From positions 1,465,912 through 1,529,911 of the forward strand of contig NZ_AP012977.1 in NCBI RefSeq assembly GCF_016592595.1: a stretch of DNA of 64,000 bases, written 5' to 3'. This stretch comes from Abyssogena phaseoliformis symbiont OG214. Lineage in GTDB: Bacteria; Pseudomonadota; Gammaproteobacteria; PS1; Pseudothioglobaceae. Shown one piece after another: positions 1-9,450 of the stretch (positions are counted from its first letter, which is position 1; the number at the start of each line of letters is the position of its first letter). A program made the position numbers and the translations under genes. Below the pieces are notes generated by a model. It was given only the letters and a program-made list of their open reading frames with translations, ran no database searches and was not told where the DNA came from.

Positions 1-1
1 T

Positions 2-67
2 AAAAAAGCCTCAAAAGGTAATTATGATGACGATCAGATACGCATACCTAATGCTAATTTCTACTAA
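2..67 (+). CDS. Possible 3' end of a gene entering from the left edge
   Basis: The first 21 codons of this frame are open and end in TAA at 65-67. They encode an acidic, polar tail (one stretch reads NYDDDQIRIPNANFY). This looks like a protein C-terminus rather than random sequence, but it is too short to assign a family. The gene would converge with the minus-strand LuxR relic that follows. Without sequence to the left this remains tentative. Confidence 0.3.
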   Translation, partial: KKASKGNYDDDQIRIPNANFY

Positions 68-111
68 AATACGATATAATGATTAGAGCAGTTTGCATCT
101 ACGCCATTTCT

Positions 112-602
112 TTAAAACAAATCTTCAAGAAAATAGGCTGCTAGTTCATGCCGACCTTTTGAGTTAGATTTTTGATAAATAGTTGGGGCTTGCTGCCGTA
201 TCATTTTTTCCTTAGTGCCTCTTATTTAGCTGATTTCTTCAAAACTCAAGCCTTTTAATAACAGCAATGCCACTTCTTGTTCAGATTTACTTAAAGACCG
301 TTCTTTAAATTGAATTTTTAGAACTTTAAATAACTCATTCTTAAAAATTTTAACTTGTTTGGAATAGGTTTTTATATCCTTGTTTGCTTGTTGCAAATCC
401 TACATGTAATGGCTATTAATCACAATTTCACGCCAAACAAAATATAGATTGCAATAACACCTTCGTGTAGCAAGTGCATGAGACTATCACCCTCTATAAT
501 ATCCTTAACAAATGGCATGGTATTTGAAAAAAAGATATAAATTAATGCCGCCAAAACAATCTGCTTAGAGGGTGTATTCTGAGTTTTTTGAGTCCTATTC
601 AT
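112..602 (-). pseudogene. Broken membrane-anchored LuxR-type transcriptional regulator
   Basis: The N-terminal piece (420-602) encodes about 60 residues with two hydrophobic stretches. Its stop is out of frame with the rest. The downstream frame reads into a GerE/LuxR helix-turn-helix: LSKSEQEVALLLLKGLSFEEIS, then after an in-frame TAA (226-228) IRGTKEKMIRQQ, ending GRHELAAYFLEDLF before the stop at 112-114. A second in-frame stop (TAG, 400-402) lies before the HTH. Two N-terminal membrane segments plus a C-terminal HTH match a known small group of membrane-bound LuxR-like proteins. The presumed ATG (600-602) overlaps the trpB stop, so it was probably the last gene of the trp operon. One frameshift and two nonsense codons make it non-functional. 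Confidence 0.75.
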
Positions 603-1807
603 TAAAACTCAATACCTTCAATTTGTGCAATGGTATGGATATCTTTATCACCACGACCTGAAAGGTTAATAATAATATTTTTATCCTTACCCAATTCTTT
701 TGCAAGTTTAATGCCATAAGCCACCGCATGAGAAGACTCTAACGCTGGCAAAATACCTTCAACTTTGGTAAGTGTATGAAACGCCTTTAATGCCTCTTCA
801 TCAGTGATTGCCACGTACTGTGCACGACCACTGTCTTTTAAATATGCATGTTCTGGACCAACACCAGGATAGTCCAAACCTGCTGAGATCGAATGTCCTT
901 CAATAATTTGCCCATTCTCATCTTCCATTAAATAAGTGCGATTGCCATGCAACACACCCACACTGCCTGCACAAAGTGGAGCGGCATGTGCAGTTGGGCC
1001 TTTTTCTAAGCCATATCCTGCCGCCTCAACACCATAGATTTCAACTGAGGCGTCATCAATAAATGTATGGAACAAACCAATCGCATTTGAACCGCCACCC
1101 ACACAAGCCACTAAAGCATCGGGCAAGCCACCCACTTGTGCAGCAAATTGCGCCTTTGCTTCTTTGCCAATAATACTTTGAAAATCTCGCACCATCATTG
1201 GGTAAGGGTGCGGACCTGCGACTGTACCAATAATATAAAACGTATCATCAATATTCGTCACCCAGTCGCGCATCGCTTCATTAAGTGAGTCTTTGAGTGT
1301 TTTTGAACCTGAAGTAACTGGAATAACCCTGGCACCTAACAACTTCATACGAAACACATTGAGTGCTTGGCGAGCCATATCCACCTCGCCCATATAAACC
1401 ACGCATTCTAGCCCCAAACGTGCTGCAACCGTTGCCGTTGCCACGCCATGCTGACCTGCGCCTGTTTCAGCAATGATGCGTATTTTACCCATACGCTTAG
1501 CAAGTAGCGCTTGGCCGATGGTGTTATTAATTTTATGCGCACCCGTATGATTTAAATCTTCACGTTTAAGGTAAATTTGGGCACCATCCAACTTCTTACT
1601 TAAATTTTGTGCATGGTAAAGTGGTGTTTCACGACCTACATAATGCTTTAAATCCTGTTCAAACTCATGAATAAAATCCTTATCGTCTTTATATTTAGCA
1701 TAAGCATCTTTGAGCTCAGTAACAGCTATCATGAGTGTTTCTGCAATGAAAACACCGCCATATTGCTCAAAATGTCCTTTATCATCTGGTAAATTGTAAT
1801 TACTCAT
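602..1807 (-). CDS. trpB: Tryptophan synthase beta subunit
   Basis: TrpB condenses indole with serine to give tryptophan, using PLP. The 401-residue product is typical length. The PLP lysine sits in HTGAHKINN (K92), and the glycine-rich phosphate loop GGGSNA lies near residue 235. It ends SGRGDKD with a short tail, as in the family. The start overlaps the trpF stop as ATGA (1804-1807), implying translational coupling. trpA, the usual next gene, is absent here; a dead LuxR gene follows instead. TrpB needs TrpA for channelled indole, so trpA is presumably elsewhere on the chromosome. Confidence 0.97.
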   Translation of the reverse strand: MSNYNLPDDKGHFEQYGGVFIAETLMIAVTELKDAYAKYKDDKDFIHEFEQDLKHYVGRETPLYHAQNLSKKLDGAQIYLKREDLNHTGAHKINNTIGQALLAKRMGKIRIIAETGAGQHGVATATVAARLGLECVVYMGEVDMARQALNVFRMKLLGARVIPVTSGSKTLKDSLNEAMRDWVTNIDDTFYIIGTVAGPHPYPMMVRDFQSIIGKEAKAQFAAQVGGLPDALVACVGGGSNAIGLFHTFIDDASVEIYGVEAAGYGLEKGPTAHAAPLCAGSVGVLHGNRTYLMEDENGQIIEGHSISAGLDYPGVGPEHAYLKDSGRAQYVAITDEEALKAFHTLTKVEGILPALESSHAVAYGIKLAKELGKDKNIIINLSGRGDKDIHTIAQIEGIEF

Positions 1808-2412
1808 AGATTTGCTTTTTGAATAAATTTCTTAATCTTATTAATGTCTTTAATACCATTTTCACTTTCAACACCACTTGACACATCAACTGCATAAGGG
1901 TGTACTTGGTTAATAGCATCAGCTACCGTATTAGAGTTAAGCCCGCCCGCTAAAATAATAGGCAGGTTAATATCAACCTTAGCCAGGTGCCAATCAAAAT
2001 ACTCACCTGTACCACCATAAATATCTTTGTTAAACGCATCTAATAACAAACCACTAGCCTGATGATACTCATCTGACATTTTGGTGATATTAGTCTGCGC
2101 ATTCACACGCAGCGCCTTAATAAACGGCATGGCATATTGAGCGCACTGATGTGCTGGCTCATCGCCATGAAATTGCAAAGTATCCAGTGGTACTTCGCAC
2201 AATACTTCATTAATAAAGTGAGCGTCCGCATTCACAAACAAGCCCACACGACTTACAAAGGGTGGCAATCCACTTACAATATCAATCGCAGTCCCTATAT
2301 CAACACAGCGCGGGGATTTGTCATAAAATACCAAACCAATTGCATCAATACCAAGCATAGCAGCTTGATTGGCATTATCTGCATTGGTAAATCCACAAAC
2401 CTTAATCTTCAT
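1804..2412 (-). CDS. trpF: Phosphoribosylanthranilate isomerase
   Basis: TrpF catalyses the Amadori rearrangement of phosphoribosylanthranilate to CdRP in tryptophan synthesis. The 202-residue TIM barrel has the catalytic Cys in MKIKVCGFT (C6) and the catalytic Asp in GLLLDAF (D125). It also has the phosphate-binding C-terminal segments ILAGGLN and VDVSSGVES. It overlaps trpB by four bases downstream, and its ATG overlaps the stop of the upstream hypothetical gene by one base, so all sit in one operon. It appears intact. Confidence 0.96.
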   Translation of the reverse strand: MKIKVCGFTNADNANQAAMLGIDAIGLVFYDKSPRCVDIGTAIDIVSGLPPFVSRVGLFVNADAHFINEVLCEVPLDTLQFHGDEPAHQCAQYAMPFIKALRVNAQTNITKMSDEYHQASGLLLDAFNKDIYGGTGEYFDWHLAKVDINLPIILAGGLNSNTVADAINQVHPYAVDVSSGVESENGIKDINKIKKFIQKANL

Positions 2413-3119
2413 TACTTGCCCTCAGCGTCTAATTTTGCTTTAATCTTATCTCTATCAACCCACCAATCATCCGCCACTAATTGGTCAACAGCGCCTGAAA
2501 GTTTTTTCAAAAACACTTCTGGTTTGTCTAGTTGTAAGGTTTTACGCCATAAATCAAAAGTTGACTGATCAGTCACATGCGAATGCTCATCCGCAACAGA
2601 TGCCATCATTTGTGAAGCAAAAAAAGTTAAATCATCATCCACGCCACAACGCATAGAGGTAATATAATACGCCGTTGCAGCAGCGATAGCACGGGTATCT
2701 GCCTCTTTTGGCGACTCCTCAACCAAATGTTGTAGCATTGCAACAGTCAATTCTGGGTCAATTGGAAAAGTCACACCTAACCACAACGCATGACCTAACG
2801 CCTTCAAAGCATCCGGTCCTTCGGATAAAAACATCACATCACAGGCCTCAACTGCCAGCTCCCAAAGCTCATTATCCCTTGCAATATCAAAGGCACTAAA
2901 TGCCTTTTCCCAAGCATCTGAACCCTTATAACGCTCAACTTGAATTCTGCCAATCTCTAATAAATTCTTAATTTGCTCCTCAACAGGCGTATCCACAGTT
3001 TGTGCTTGGATTTGTTTTTCAAAAAAATCCAGCCTGGACTGGAGCTGCTCTTCATTGGCATATAAATCTTCACCGCCTTCAGCATCAAAAATCTGCTCTT
3101 TATTTAAGTATTTTCCCAT
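2412..3119 (-). CDS. Conserved-looking hypothetical protein upstream of trpF
   Basis: This is an intact 235-residue acidic, probably soluble protein without signal peptide or membrane segment. It is mostly helical in appearance. A hydrophobic central part (ALGHALWLGVTFPIDPELTV, about residues 106-125) is followed by helices rich in Ala and Glu. I do not recognise a characterised family. It lies 10 bases after the 60-residue gene and overlaps the trpF ATG by one base, so it is co-transcribed with trpF-trpB. Position alone does not show a role in tryptophan synthesis. Confidence 0.8.
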   Translation of the reverse strand: MGKYLNKEQIFDAEGGEDLYANEEQLQSRLDFFEKQIQAQTVDTPVEEQIKNLLEIGRIQVERYKGSDAWEKAFSAFDIARDNELWELAVEACDVMFLSEGPDALKALGHALWLGVTFPIDPELTVAMLQHLVEESPKEADTRAIAAATAYYITSMRCGVDDDLTFFASQMMASVADEHSHVTDQSTFDLWRKTLQLDKPEVFLKKLSGAVDQLVADDWWVDRDKIKAKLDAEGK

Positions 3120-3129
3120 CAGCTATTTC

Positions 3130-3312
3130 CTAATAAAAGGCTGCCTCTAAGCGGTCCTCCCAATTATCAGGCACATCCGTATAATCAGGCTTCACATCCA
3201 TCCTAAAAAACCGCTCATCAGATCCCTTAGATACCTGTTTCAAAACCGCAACCAACGCCTCAAAATTTTCCACTTGCGGATTGGCAATAATCACTTCGCT
3301 TAACAATAACAT
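3130..3312 (-). CDS. Small hypothetical protein, 60 residues, first gene of trpFB operon
   Basis: This is a short intact reading frame that begins with ATG and ends 10 bases before the 235-residue gene. The product is acidic near its C-terminus (DYTDVPDNWEDRLEAAFY) and soluble. No family is recognised. Support comes from tight spacing to the next gene, an open frame in a densely coding operon, and plausible composition. Being short, it could be over-called. Confidence 0.6.
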   Translation of the reverse strand: MLLLSEVIIANPQVENFEALVAVLKQVSKGSDERFFRMDVKPDYTDVPDNWEDRLEAAFY

Positions 3313-3423
3313 AATCTTTTAGTTGCAAAAATCTAGCATTTTACCGCACATTCACATCAACATCTTTATGCTCAACCTTGATCAAAATACGTAAAAACTT
3401 TAATTGTATAGTGTTTTTTTAAT

Positions 3424-3663
3424 TCAGCATGTCATAGGCTCTAATTGATCAGTATATGTATCACTAAAGAATGTCCAATTTTCTTCTAATACATAAATTA
3501 AATTTCTCAATAAACCTTCGCCAAACGCAACACCGCCTAAACACACTATACTATTTTCTTGGCAAAATTTCTCAATAAAAACTTCACACGCCTTGCTTAT
3601 TGGGTGAATTACTGTTGCATCTGTGATTTCTTCATCTGTCGTTCTACAGCACCATTCAAACAA
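3424..3663 (-). pseudogene. Unrecognised fragment at the edge of the restriction-modification relic
   Basis: An open stretch of about 79 codons contains TTDEEITDATVIHPISKA and an acidic C-terminus (FFSDTYTDQLEPMTC). The only in-frame start is a TTG. An ATG just upstream (near 3677-3683) begins a short matching lead-in, MYDYQIVCL, in another frame, so a frameshift near 3660 is likely. It lies 50 bases downstream of the broken methylase on the same strand and may be a relic of the same island. No function can be assigned. Confidence 0.4.
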
Positions 3664-3715
3664 ACAATTTGATAATCATACATAATACGCTCCTTTTAAT
3701 TATTTTTCAAAACCA

Positions 3716-4465
3716 TTATACTTTCTTAAATACAAACAAATGTTCATGCTTAATTAACAAAAAATTATAATCTTTACTTTTATTAACCCAAAAGCCAGTT
3801 ACCTTGCAATTATGCTGATGTTTAATAAAATCTTCTTTTAATTCAAACCCAGTATTAAAAAATCTTTGCATGACCTTAAACGCCAAAGGCTGATACATCT
3901 TATTACGCCTAGTATCGCCAATTAAAATAGCGCAATATTTGCCACGCTTCAATACCCGATAAAATTCTTTTGAAACTTTTTTCATCTCACAACAAAACAC
4001 ATCTAAATCATGAATATTAGACAAATCTTGTTCTATTTTCTTATCAGAATATTTGATAATATCTACATAGGGTGGGTGGTTAAGGATAAGGTCGATACTA
4101 CCGTCCTTCAACATAGACAAATCCCTACTATCGTTAATTTTTGTTCTTATAGTTGGATTAAATTCACTCTCAAAATCAAGTGCAGTTTCTGTAATTTGGA
4201 TTTATATCAAGTGCTAACAAATTCCTATTTAATAGTTTGCACTCTACAGTAATTGTACCGCCACCAATCATAGGGTCAAGTAAATAATCACCTTGTTTTG
4301 AATACCTTAAAATTAAATTCCTAACAACTTCTGGTGCCCAATCCCCCTATATGTGCTTTTATGGGTTGCCCAATTCCCACGCTGAGGAAAACTCCATACT
4401 GTGGCACATTCCTGTTCAAAATTTGAAGGATTAAGTTTTTTTATTTTTTGGTGTAGTTCAGGCAA
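3716..4465 (-). pseudogene. Broken DNA methyltransferase (N4/N6 class)
   Basis: Three frames together reconstruct a site-specific DNA methylase. The N-terminal part has WSFPQRGNWATHKSTYRG. After a one-base deletion near 4345 come the SAM-binding region (DYLLDPMIGGGTITVE) and LALDINP. After another frameshift near 4195 come DLILNHPPY (catalytic motif IV, normally xPPY) and CAILIGDTRRNK, ending LLIKHEHLFVFKK. The final 134 codons are open. At least two frameshifts inactivate it. A TTG at 4463-4465 is the best visible start. A small HTH relic lies immediately upstream and overlaps it, as in controller/methylase pairs. No matching nuclease was recognised next to it; the neighbouring DpnII-like relic belongs more naturally with the Dam-like gene. 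Confidence 0.85.
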
Positions 4466-4658
4466 TCTTTATGTTTCAAAGTAACAAATATTTCCAGCTC
4501 TAAATAATCCAAAATCTTTTTTAAAGTCTTGTTATTTAGATTATAGCTTTTGATTGCTTGATAAAAATGCGCCCTTTCAAGTCCTAATGCCTTATAAACT
4601 TCACTAGGGTTTCATGTCTCTTTTTTATCAATTCAATCTTAATATCTTTTTCAAACAT
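4441..4658 (-). pseudogene. Broken small HTH regulator next to the methylase
   Basis: From the ATG at 4656-4658 the frame reads MFEKDIKIELIKKRHE. It then shifts by one base into SEVYKALGLERAHFYQAIKSY and KTLKKILDYLELEIFV, ending at TAA 4441-4443. The shape, a basic N-terminus, a two-helix HTH and a C-terminal LELE tail, is that of Xre/Fis-like controller proteins that accompany methylases. One frameshift (near 4612) inactivates it. The link to the downstream methylase is inferred from adjacency. Confidence 0.6.
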
Positions 4659-4713
4659 GATTGAAACCTAATTTTTATTATTATAAATAAAATAATATAC
4701 AAAAGATATAAAA

Positions 4714-5605
4714 TTAAACACAAATACCTTTTAAAGCATTGTTTTTTAGCATATTTAAATTAGTAACACGATCATTGTGATTAAAAGTTTCTTCCAAAGG
4801 GTTGAACGCTGTCAACCATCCCTTGCCATCAGTAATACAAATAAAATTTACACCTTGTGATTTAACAAAATCATTCAATGCTTGATATTCACCCACAGTT
4901 GCTTTTAATTTAAATCCGCCGCCACCGCCATAATAATTGACTTCAATTAGATGTAATTTTCTATTCTATTCGTCATATAAGGCAAAATCAAATCGACGAT
5001 TATTTTTATCAATTCTAATTTCATAATCAAACATTGCTTTAATGCTTGTTTGTGTTGCTTACTCTATGTAACTAAAGTTGTTATTTTCACTACAAAAATC
5101 TTGCAAATATTAAGATACAATGCCCTCCATTAATTTGCCCGTTCTATTCTTCCTTGCATTGGCATCAAAACTAACCTCTACGCTAAAACAATAACCTACT
5201 AAGTTTTTAACGTGTTTATTTATAAAAATTTCTTTTAAACCGCTTTCGTTAAAAATGATCAACAACTCTTTTTTTAATTTTTTCATCAATAGTGTTATAG
5301 AAAATATACGACTTATTCTCAGAGAATAATCCACCCACATCTGAAACAATCGGTGTATCTTGAAGTTTATTTTTTCTAGTAGCGATTAAAAGCGGTAATG
5401 CCTTCCTGATGTTTGGATATTGTTTTATCAGTAATATAAACTCATTTTCTATATCGTCTTTCCCAATCAAACTATTTAAAATATTAAGCTCCACATCGAC
5501 TTTTGCAACATTTAATTTGACCTTGCTAAAGTCTGTGAAATAACTCCATGTAAATATTGAGTCTTGGAATGTAGTTTTTAAATCATCAAAATCGTACGTT
5601 TTCAT
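4714..5605 (-). pseudogene. Broken DpnII-like type II restriction endonuclease
   Basis: R.DpnII-type enzymes cleave GATC. The N-terminal piece (5249-5605) includes DVELNILNSLIGKDDIENEF, a hallmark of the family. After a frameshift near 5270 comes GLKEIFINKHVKNLVGY with DANARKNRTGKLMEG. The catalytic region follows: RRFDFALYDE, an in-frame TAG, then KLHLIEVNYYGGGGGFKLKA, and the end, CITDGKGWLTAF. The presumed catalytic Asp and Glu therefore survive but are separated by a stop. Pairing with the Dam-like methylase upstream matches known DpnII-type cassettes. It overlaps the unknown companion gene (5586-5605). Confidence 0.8.
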
Positions 5606-6205
5606 CTATCTTATTTTTAAACATCGCCCTTCCAGAAAAACTCCAATAAGTTATGTCTTGCTCTATAAATAGCCATTTTATGGCCTTTAATAATGTTTCA
5701 TATTCAACGCTGCCAATGTAGCAATTTTTTAATAGTGCAAACTTTCCATCTTTTAAAATTTCACCAGGATCTTCACAATTGTAAATTTTCTCTACAGCCT
5801 CACCCATTATAAAACAGAGTGTTCTTTATTTTACTAATTAATGGCTTGTAATTCTAAATACACGCTGTCTCATGTCTTGGGGTTGTTGTTTCTCTTTTAG
5901 GGTTCTTTTCTATTGGTACTTTGAATTTGTATTTTTTGACATTAACAGTAAAATCAAAACCTTTGTTTAAGTAGGCAGATCATTGTAAATATACAATTTC
6001 ATTATTATGTGTTTTCTCTACGTAATATTTAACTCTTACAGATTTTTCTTTTGTGCCTACCCCTGTCTCTTCAGATTTAAATAACTCAATAACTTCATCT
6101 CTAATGTTTCTTCTGTCTTTCTCCCAATCTCCAGTATTTATTTGGACAAAAAAAATCTACTTTATTAACTAATTTAAAATCGTTTTTTAAGCCGTCACAA
6201 TTCAT
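5586..6205 (-). pseudogene. Broken unknown gene between Dam-like methylase and DpnII-like nuclease
   Basis: From the ATG at 6203-6205 the sequence reads MNCDGLKNDFKLVNKVDFF, shifts frame to VQINTGDWEKDRRNIRDEV, and continues through an in-frame TGA and TAG. After another shift near 5812 it reaches EAVEKIYNCEDPGEILKDGK and YWSFSGRAMFKNKIDE, stopping at 5586. About 205 residues originally. I do not recognise the family. Its ATG lies two bases after the methylase stop and its end overlaps the nuclease start, so it was a co-translated member of the cassette. It may have been a specificity or accessory subunit, which is inference only. Confidence 0.6.
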
Positions 6206-6206
6206 A

Positions 6207-7040
6207 TTAGCACCTTATTAAAATTTCATTAATTTTGTTGCAACCGCTGCTCTTGCTGTTTATAAAACGATTTTATTGTACAAAGTCAATCACGTATTCT
6301 TGATATAAATTTTTAATAAAACTTGTATCAGAATTGCTTTTCATAACTGTATATTTTTTTTGATGTAGTTTTTTAAACGTGTCAAATAACTGTTTTTGTT
6401 TTTCATCTAAAAAAGCATTTTTATCGTAAGCAGTAAAATTGGCAGTTTCTGTCAGTGGATAATAAGGCGGATCAAAGTAAATAAAATCATTTGAGTTCGC
6501 ATTGTCTATTGTCTTATCAAACGATTGGTTAGTAATGACGGCATTTAAAATTGCTTCTTTGTCAGCAATATTTGGATTTTTATAACTGCCTATTGGTGTA
6601 TTTAAAATAACCTTTTGAGTTGACACGGTAAAGTCCGTTAAAACAAGTCTTATTAAGGTAAATAAATCGTGCAGCTCTCACTAATTCTGTCAGTGTTTGA
6701 AAAATATCCCGCCTGTCTAGTCCTCTAGTTTGATAAAAAAACTCTTTATTGTGGCTGTTTTTATAATATTCTAGTTCAGTTATTAGATTTTTAGGGTTAT
6801 TTTTTAACCACATTATAAGCATTAATAAGTTCTGAATTTATATCAGAAAGGTGTACCTTTTAACGTTCCCCTTGAATAAAGTTCAAAAAATACCGCACCA
6901 CCACCTAAAAATAGCTCATGATAGTTATTAAAATCAATGGGAAATTTGGCAAATAATTGTGTTATTAACCCTCTTTTCCAGCCTGCCCATTTTAAAAATA
7001 GCTTGGCTTGGGGTTGAAAGGTATTTTTAGAGGTTGGCAT
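6207..7040 (-). pseudogene. Broken Dam-like (D12 class) DNA adenine methylase
   Basis: The N-terminus has FLKWAGWK, motif X with the usual GGK changed to GWK, and motif I as YHELFLGGGAVFFEL. A frameshift near 6845 leads to LSDINSELINAYN. Next come FIYLNKTCFNGLYRVNSKG, another frameshift near 6625, then FIYFDPPYYPL (catalytic DPPY). An in-frame TAA near 6276 precedes the natural C-terminus (NRFINSKSSGCNKINEIL) and stop at 6207-6209. Family members methylate N6-adenine, typically GATC, which fits the DpnII-like nuclease downstream. Two frameshifts, one nonsense codon and a substituted motif residue make it dead. It starts 46 bases after topA on the same strand. Confidence 0.88.
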
Positions 7041-7086
7041 AATTCATAGTTAAAAACTAAAAGACGCAAAGTATTTTTAATTTTAA

Positions 7087-9450
7087 TTAAATACTTGGCA
7101 CTGGATCTACCTTTATAGTAACTTTTTTCTTAACTATCTTCTTTTTGGGCTTGACTTTGGCTTTTATTTTACCAGCAACCGCTTTTTTGCATTCTTCAAG
7201 AGTTAGGTCGGCGGGGGCTTTATCGCCGAAGACTTTTTTGATGGTGATATTTTTTTGGCCTTTTCCTTTTTTCTTGCCGTTCCAGATGTAGGGGCCAAAA
7301 CGACCGTTGAGGACTTGGATGTCGGAGTCATCAAAGGTTTTGATGATGCGTTCGGCGTCGAATTTTTCTTTAGCTTTAATGAGTTCTAGTGCTTTTTCTA
7401 GACTGACTTCTTCTGGGGTATCTTCTTTGAGTGAGGCGTATTTCTTGCCATATTGGATATAGGGACCAAAGCGACCATAGTTAGCTTTGATGGTGCCAAA
7501 ATTATCAGTTTCGCCAACGGTGCGGGGCATATTGAATAATTCTAAAGCCTCATCAAGAGCGATGCTCTCAATGTCTAATGAACCCCTGAGTGAGGCAAAG
7601 GCTGGTTTGTCTTCGTCGTCTTTATGGCCGATTTGGGCGAAAGCACCGTATCTGCCAAAGCGCACACTGACGGGTTTACCACTTTTTGGATCGGTGCCAA
7701 GTTCGCGCATGCCATGGGTTTCTTCTCTGGAAATGTCAGCAGCATCTTCTATTTTTTGATGAAAAGGGGTGTAAAAGTTTTTAACCACGCCTTGCCATGG
7801 AACATTTTGTGTGGCAATGGTGTCAAAATCACTTTCAAGTTTAGCAGTGAATTTATAATCAATAATGTTGTCAAAATATTTGACTAAAAAATCAGTAAGT
7901 AAATAGGCAACATTGGTTGGGAACAGTTTGTTTTTTTCAGCGCCTGTTACCTCGTTTGGTTGTGATTGAATGACTTGATTATCTTTGATTTCAACTAATT
8001 GATACGCACGTTCAACACCCTCTCTGGTCTCTTTTGTAACGTAATTTCTGTCTTGCACTGTCGATACCATAGTGGCGAATGTTGAAGGTCTACCGATGCC
8101 CATTTCTTCAATTTTTTTCACCAGTGAGGCTTCGGTATAGCGAGGCTTGGCTCTTGAAAAACTCTCTCTAGCTTTAAAACTAGCTAAACCCAGCGCATCA
8201 CCTTTGTTTAAATCAGGTAGTAATTTATTCTCTGATGACAGATAATCATAAACTCTTAGAAACCCTGGAAATGTCAATATTTCGCCATTGGCTATGAATT
8301 TTTCATCAAGTCCTGAAATATTGATTTTTATTTGGGTTTTTTGTAGTTGGGCATCGCTCATTTGGCAAGCCAATGTGCGTTTGTAAATCAGGCTATATAA
8401 TTTGGCGGCTTGATCTTCAATACCAAAAATACTGGGCTTGGTTAAATCGGTTGGGCGAATTGCCTCGTGCGCTTCTTGTGCGCCCGTATCTTTGGTTTTA
8501 TATCGTCTTATGTGGTGATAGTCACTGCCAAATCCTTTTGCAATGACTTGACCGGCTGCCTCAATTGTTGTTTCTGACAGCGTAAATGAATCAGTTCGCA
8601 TATAAGTAATAGAGCCTTCACGGTACAAATTTTGTGCCAAAGTCATGGTTTGCTTAACTGAAAAGCCTAATTTTTGAGAGGCTTCTTGTTGCAAGGTTGA
8701 GGTGATAAAGGGGGGCTTAGATGAGCGTTTAGAGGACTTTTTATCAGTTGATGCAACGGTTAAATTAGCCGATAAAAGTGCATTAGCAAAGGCCAATGCT
8801 TGCTCTTTAGATTCAAACTCCTTGCTCAGTTTAACCTCAAATACTTTGCCGCCTCCACTCACTAACTCTGCTTTGACTTTGTAAGTAGAATTGGTAATAT
8901 GTTGGCTAATTTCTCGCTCTCTTTCGACCACGAGGCGCATCACCGGGGATTGCACCCTGCCAGCGGAACGCGCGCCTGAAATCTTGCGCCATAGAACAGG
9001 CGATATTTCAAAACCTACTAATCTGTCAATAACGCGACGCGCTTGTTGAGCATCTACCAACTGATAATCAACCGTTCTAGGCTTAACAATGGCGTTAGTA
9101 ATGGCACTTTTGGTAATCTCATGAAAGACAATTCTTGGGGTGTCTTTGGGCAAATTGAGTGCTTCTAGTAAATGCCAAGCAATAGCTTCACCTTCGCGAT
9201 CCTCGTCCGTTGCAAGGTAGACTTTTTCTGCGACTTTTACGGCCTTGCACAAATCAGCGACTACTTTTTTCTTATCTGTGGTAATTTCATAGGTGGGGGT
9301 AAAATTGTTTTCAATGTCAATACCCATGTTTTTCTTAGGCATATCACGGATGTGACCGATACTAGATTTAACGCTAAAGTCCTTACCTAAAAACTTTTCA
9401 ATGGTTTTGGCTTTGGCAGGGGACTCAACAATAACAAGATTTTTTGCCAT
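7087..9450 (-). CDS. topA: DNA topoisomerase I
   Basis: This type IA topoisomerase relaxes negative supercoils by single-strand passage. The Toprim domain is at residues 4-115 (VIVESPAKAK, then TDEDREGEA 81-89). The catalytic tyrosine is Y283 in SITYMRTDS. The C-terminus carries glycine-rich repeats (RFGRYGAFAQIG, NYGRFGPYIQYG, NGRFGPYIWNG) and a lysine-rich tail instead of the Cys4 zinc ribbons of the E. coli enzyme. Length is 787 versus 865 residues. The start overlaps the smg stop by one base, keeping the common dprA-smg-topA order even though the two upstream genes are broken. topA itself is intact. Confidence 0.98.
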   Translation of the reverse strand: MAKNLVIVESPAKAKTIEKFLGKDFSVKSSIGHIRDMPKKNMGIDIENNFTPTYEITTDKKKVVADLCKAVKVAEKVYLATDEDREGEAIAWHLLEALNLPKDTPRIVFHEITKSAITNAIVKPRTVDYQLVDAQQARRVIDRLVGFEISPVLWRKISGARSAGRVQSPVMRLVVEREREISQHITNSTYKVKAELVSGGGKVFEVKLSKEFESKEQALAFANALLSANLTVASTDKKSSKRSSKPPFITSTLQQEASQKLGFSVKQTMTLAQNLYREGSITYMRTDSFTLSETTIEAAGQVIAKGFGSDYHHIRRYKTKDTGAQEAHEAIRPTDLTKPSIFGIEDQAAKLYSLIYKRTLACQMSDAQLQKTQIKINISGLDEKFIANGEILTFPGFLRVYDYLSSENKLLPDLNKGDALGLASFKARESFSRAKPRYTEASLVKKIEEMGIGRPSTFATMVSTVQDRNYVTKETREGVERAYQLVEIKDNQVIQSQPNEVTGAEKNKLFPTNVAYLLTDFLVKYFDNIIDYKFTAKLESDFDTIATQNVPWQGVVKNFYTPFHQKIEDAADISREETHGMRELGTDPKSGKPVSVRFGRYGAFAQIGHKDDEDKPAFASLRGSLDIESIALDEALELFNMPRTVGETDNFGTIKANYGRFGPYIQYGKKYASLKEDTPEEVSLEKALELIKAKEKFDAERIIKTFDDSDIQVLNGRFGPYIWNGKKKGKGQKNITIKKVFGDKAPADLTLEECKKAVAGKIKAKVKPKKKIVKKKVTIKVDPVPSI

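Noticed and set aside
7487-7887. Plus-strand open frames within topA
   Set aside because: Antisense to a well-conserved coding sequence; no motifs.
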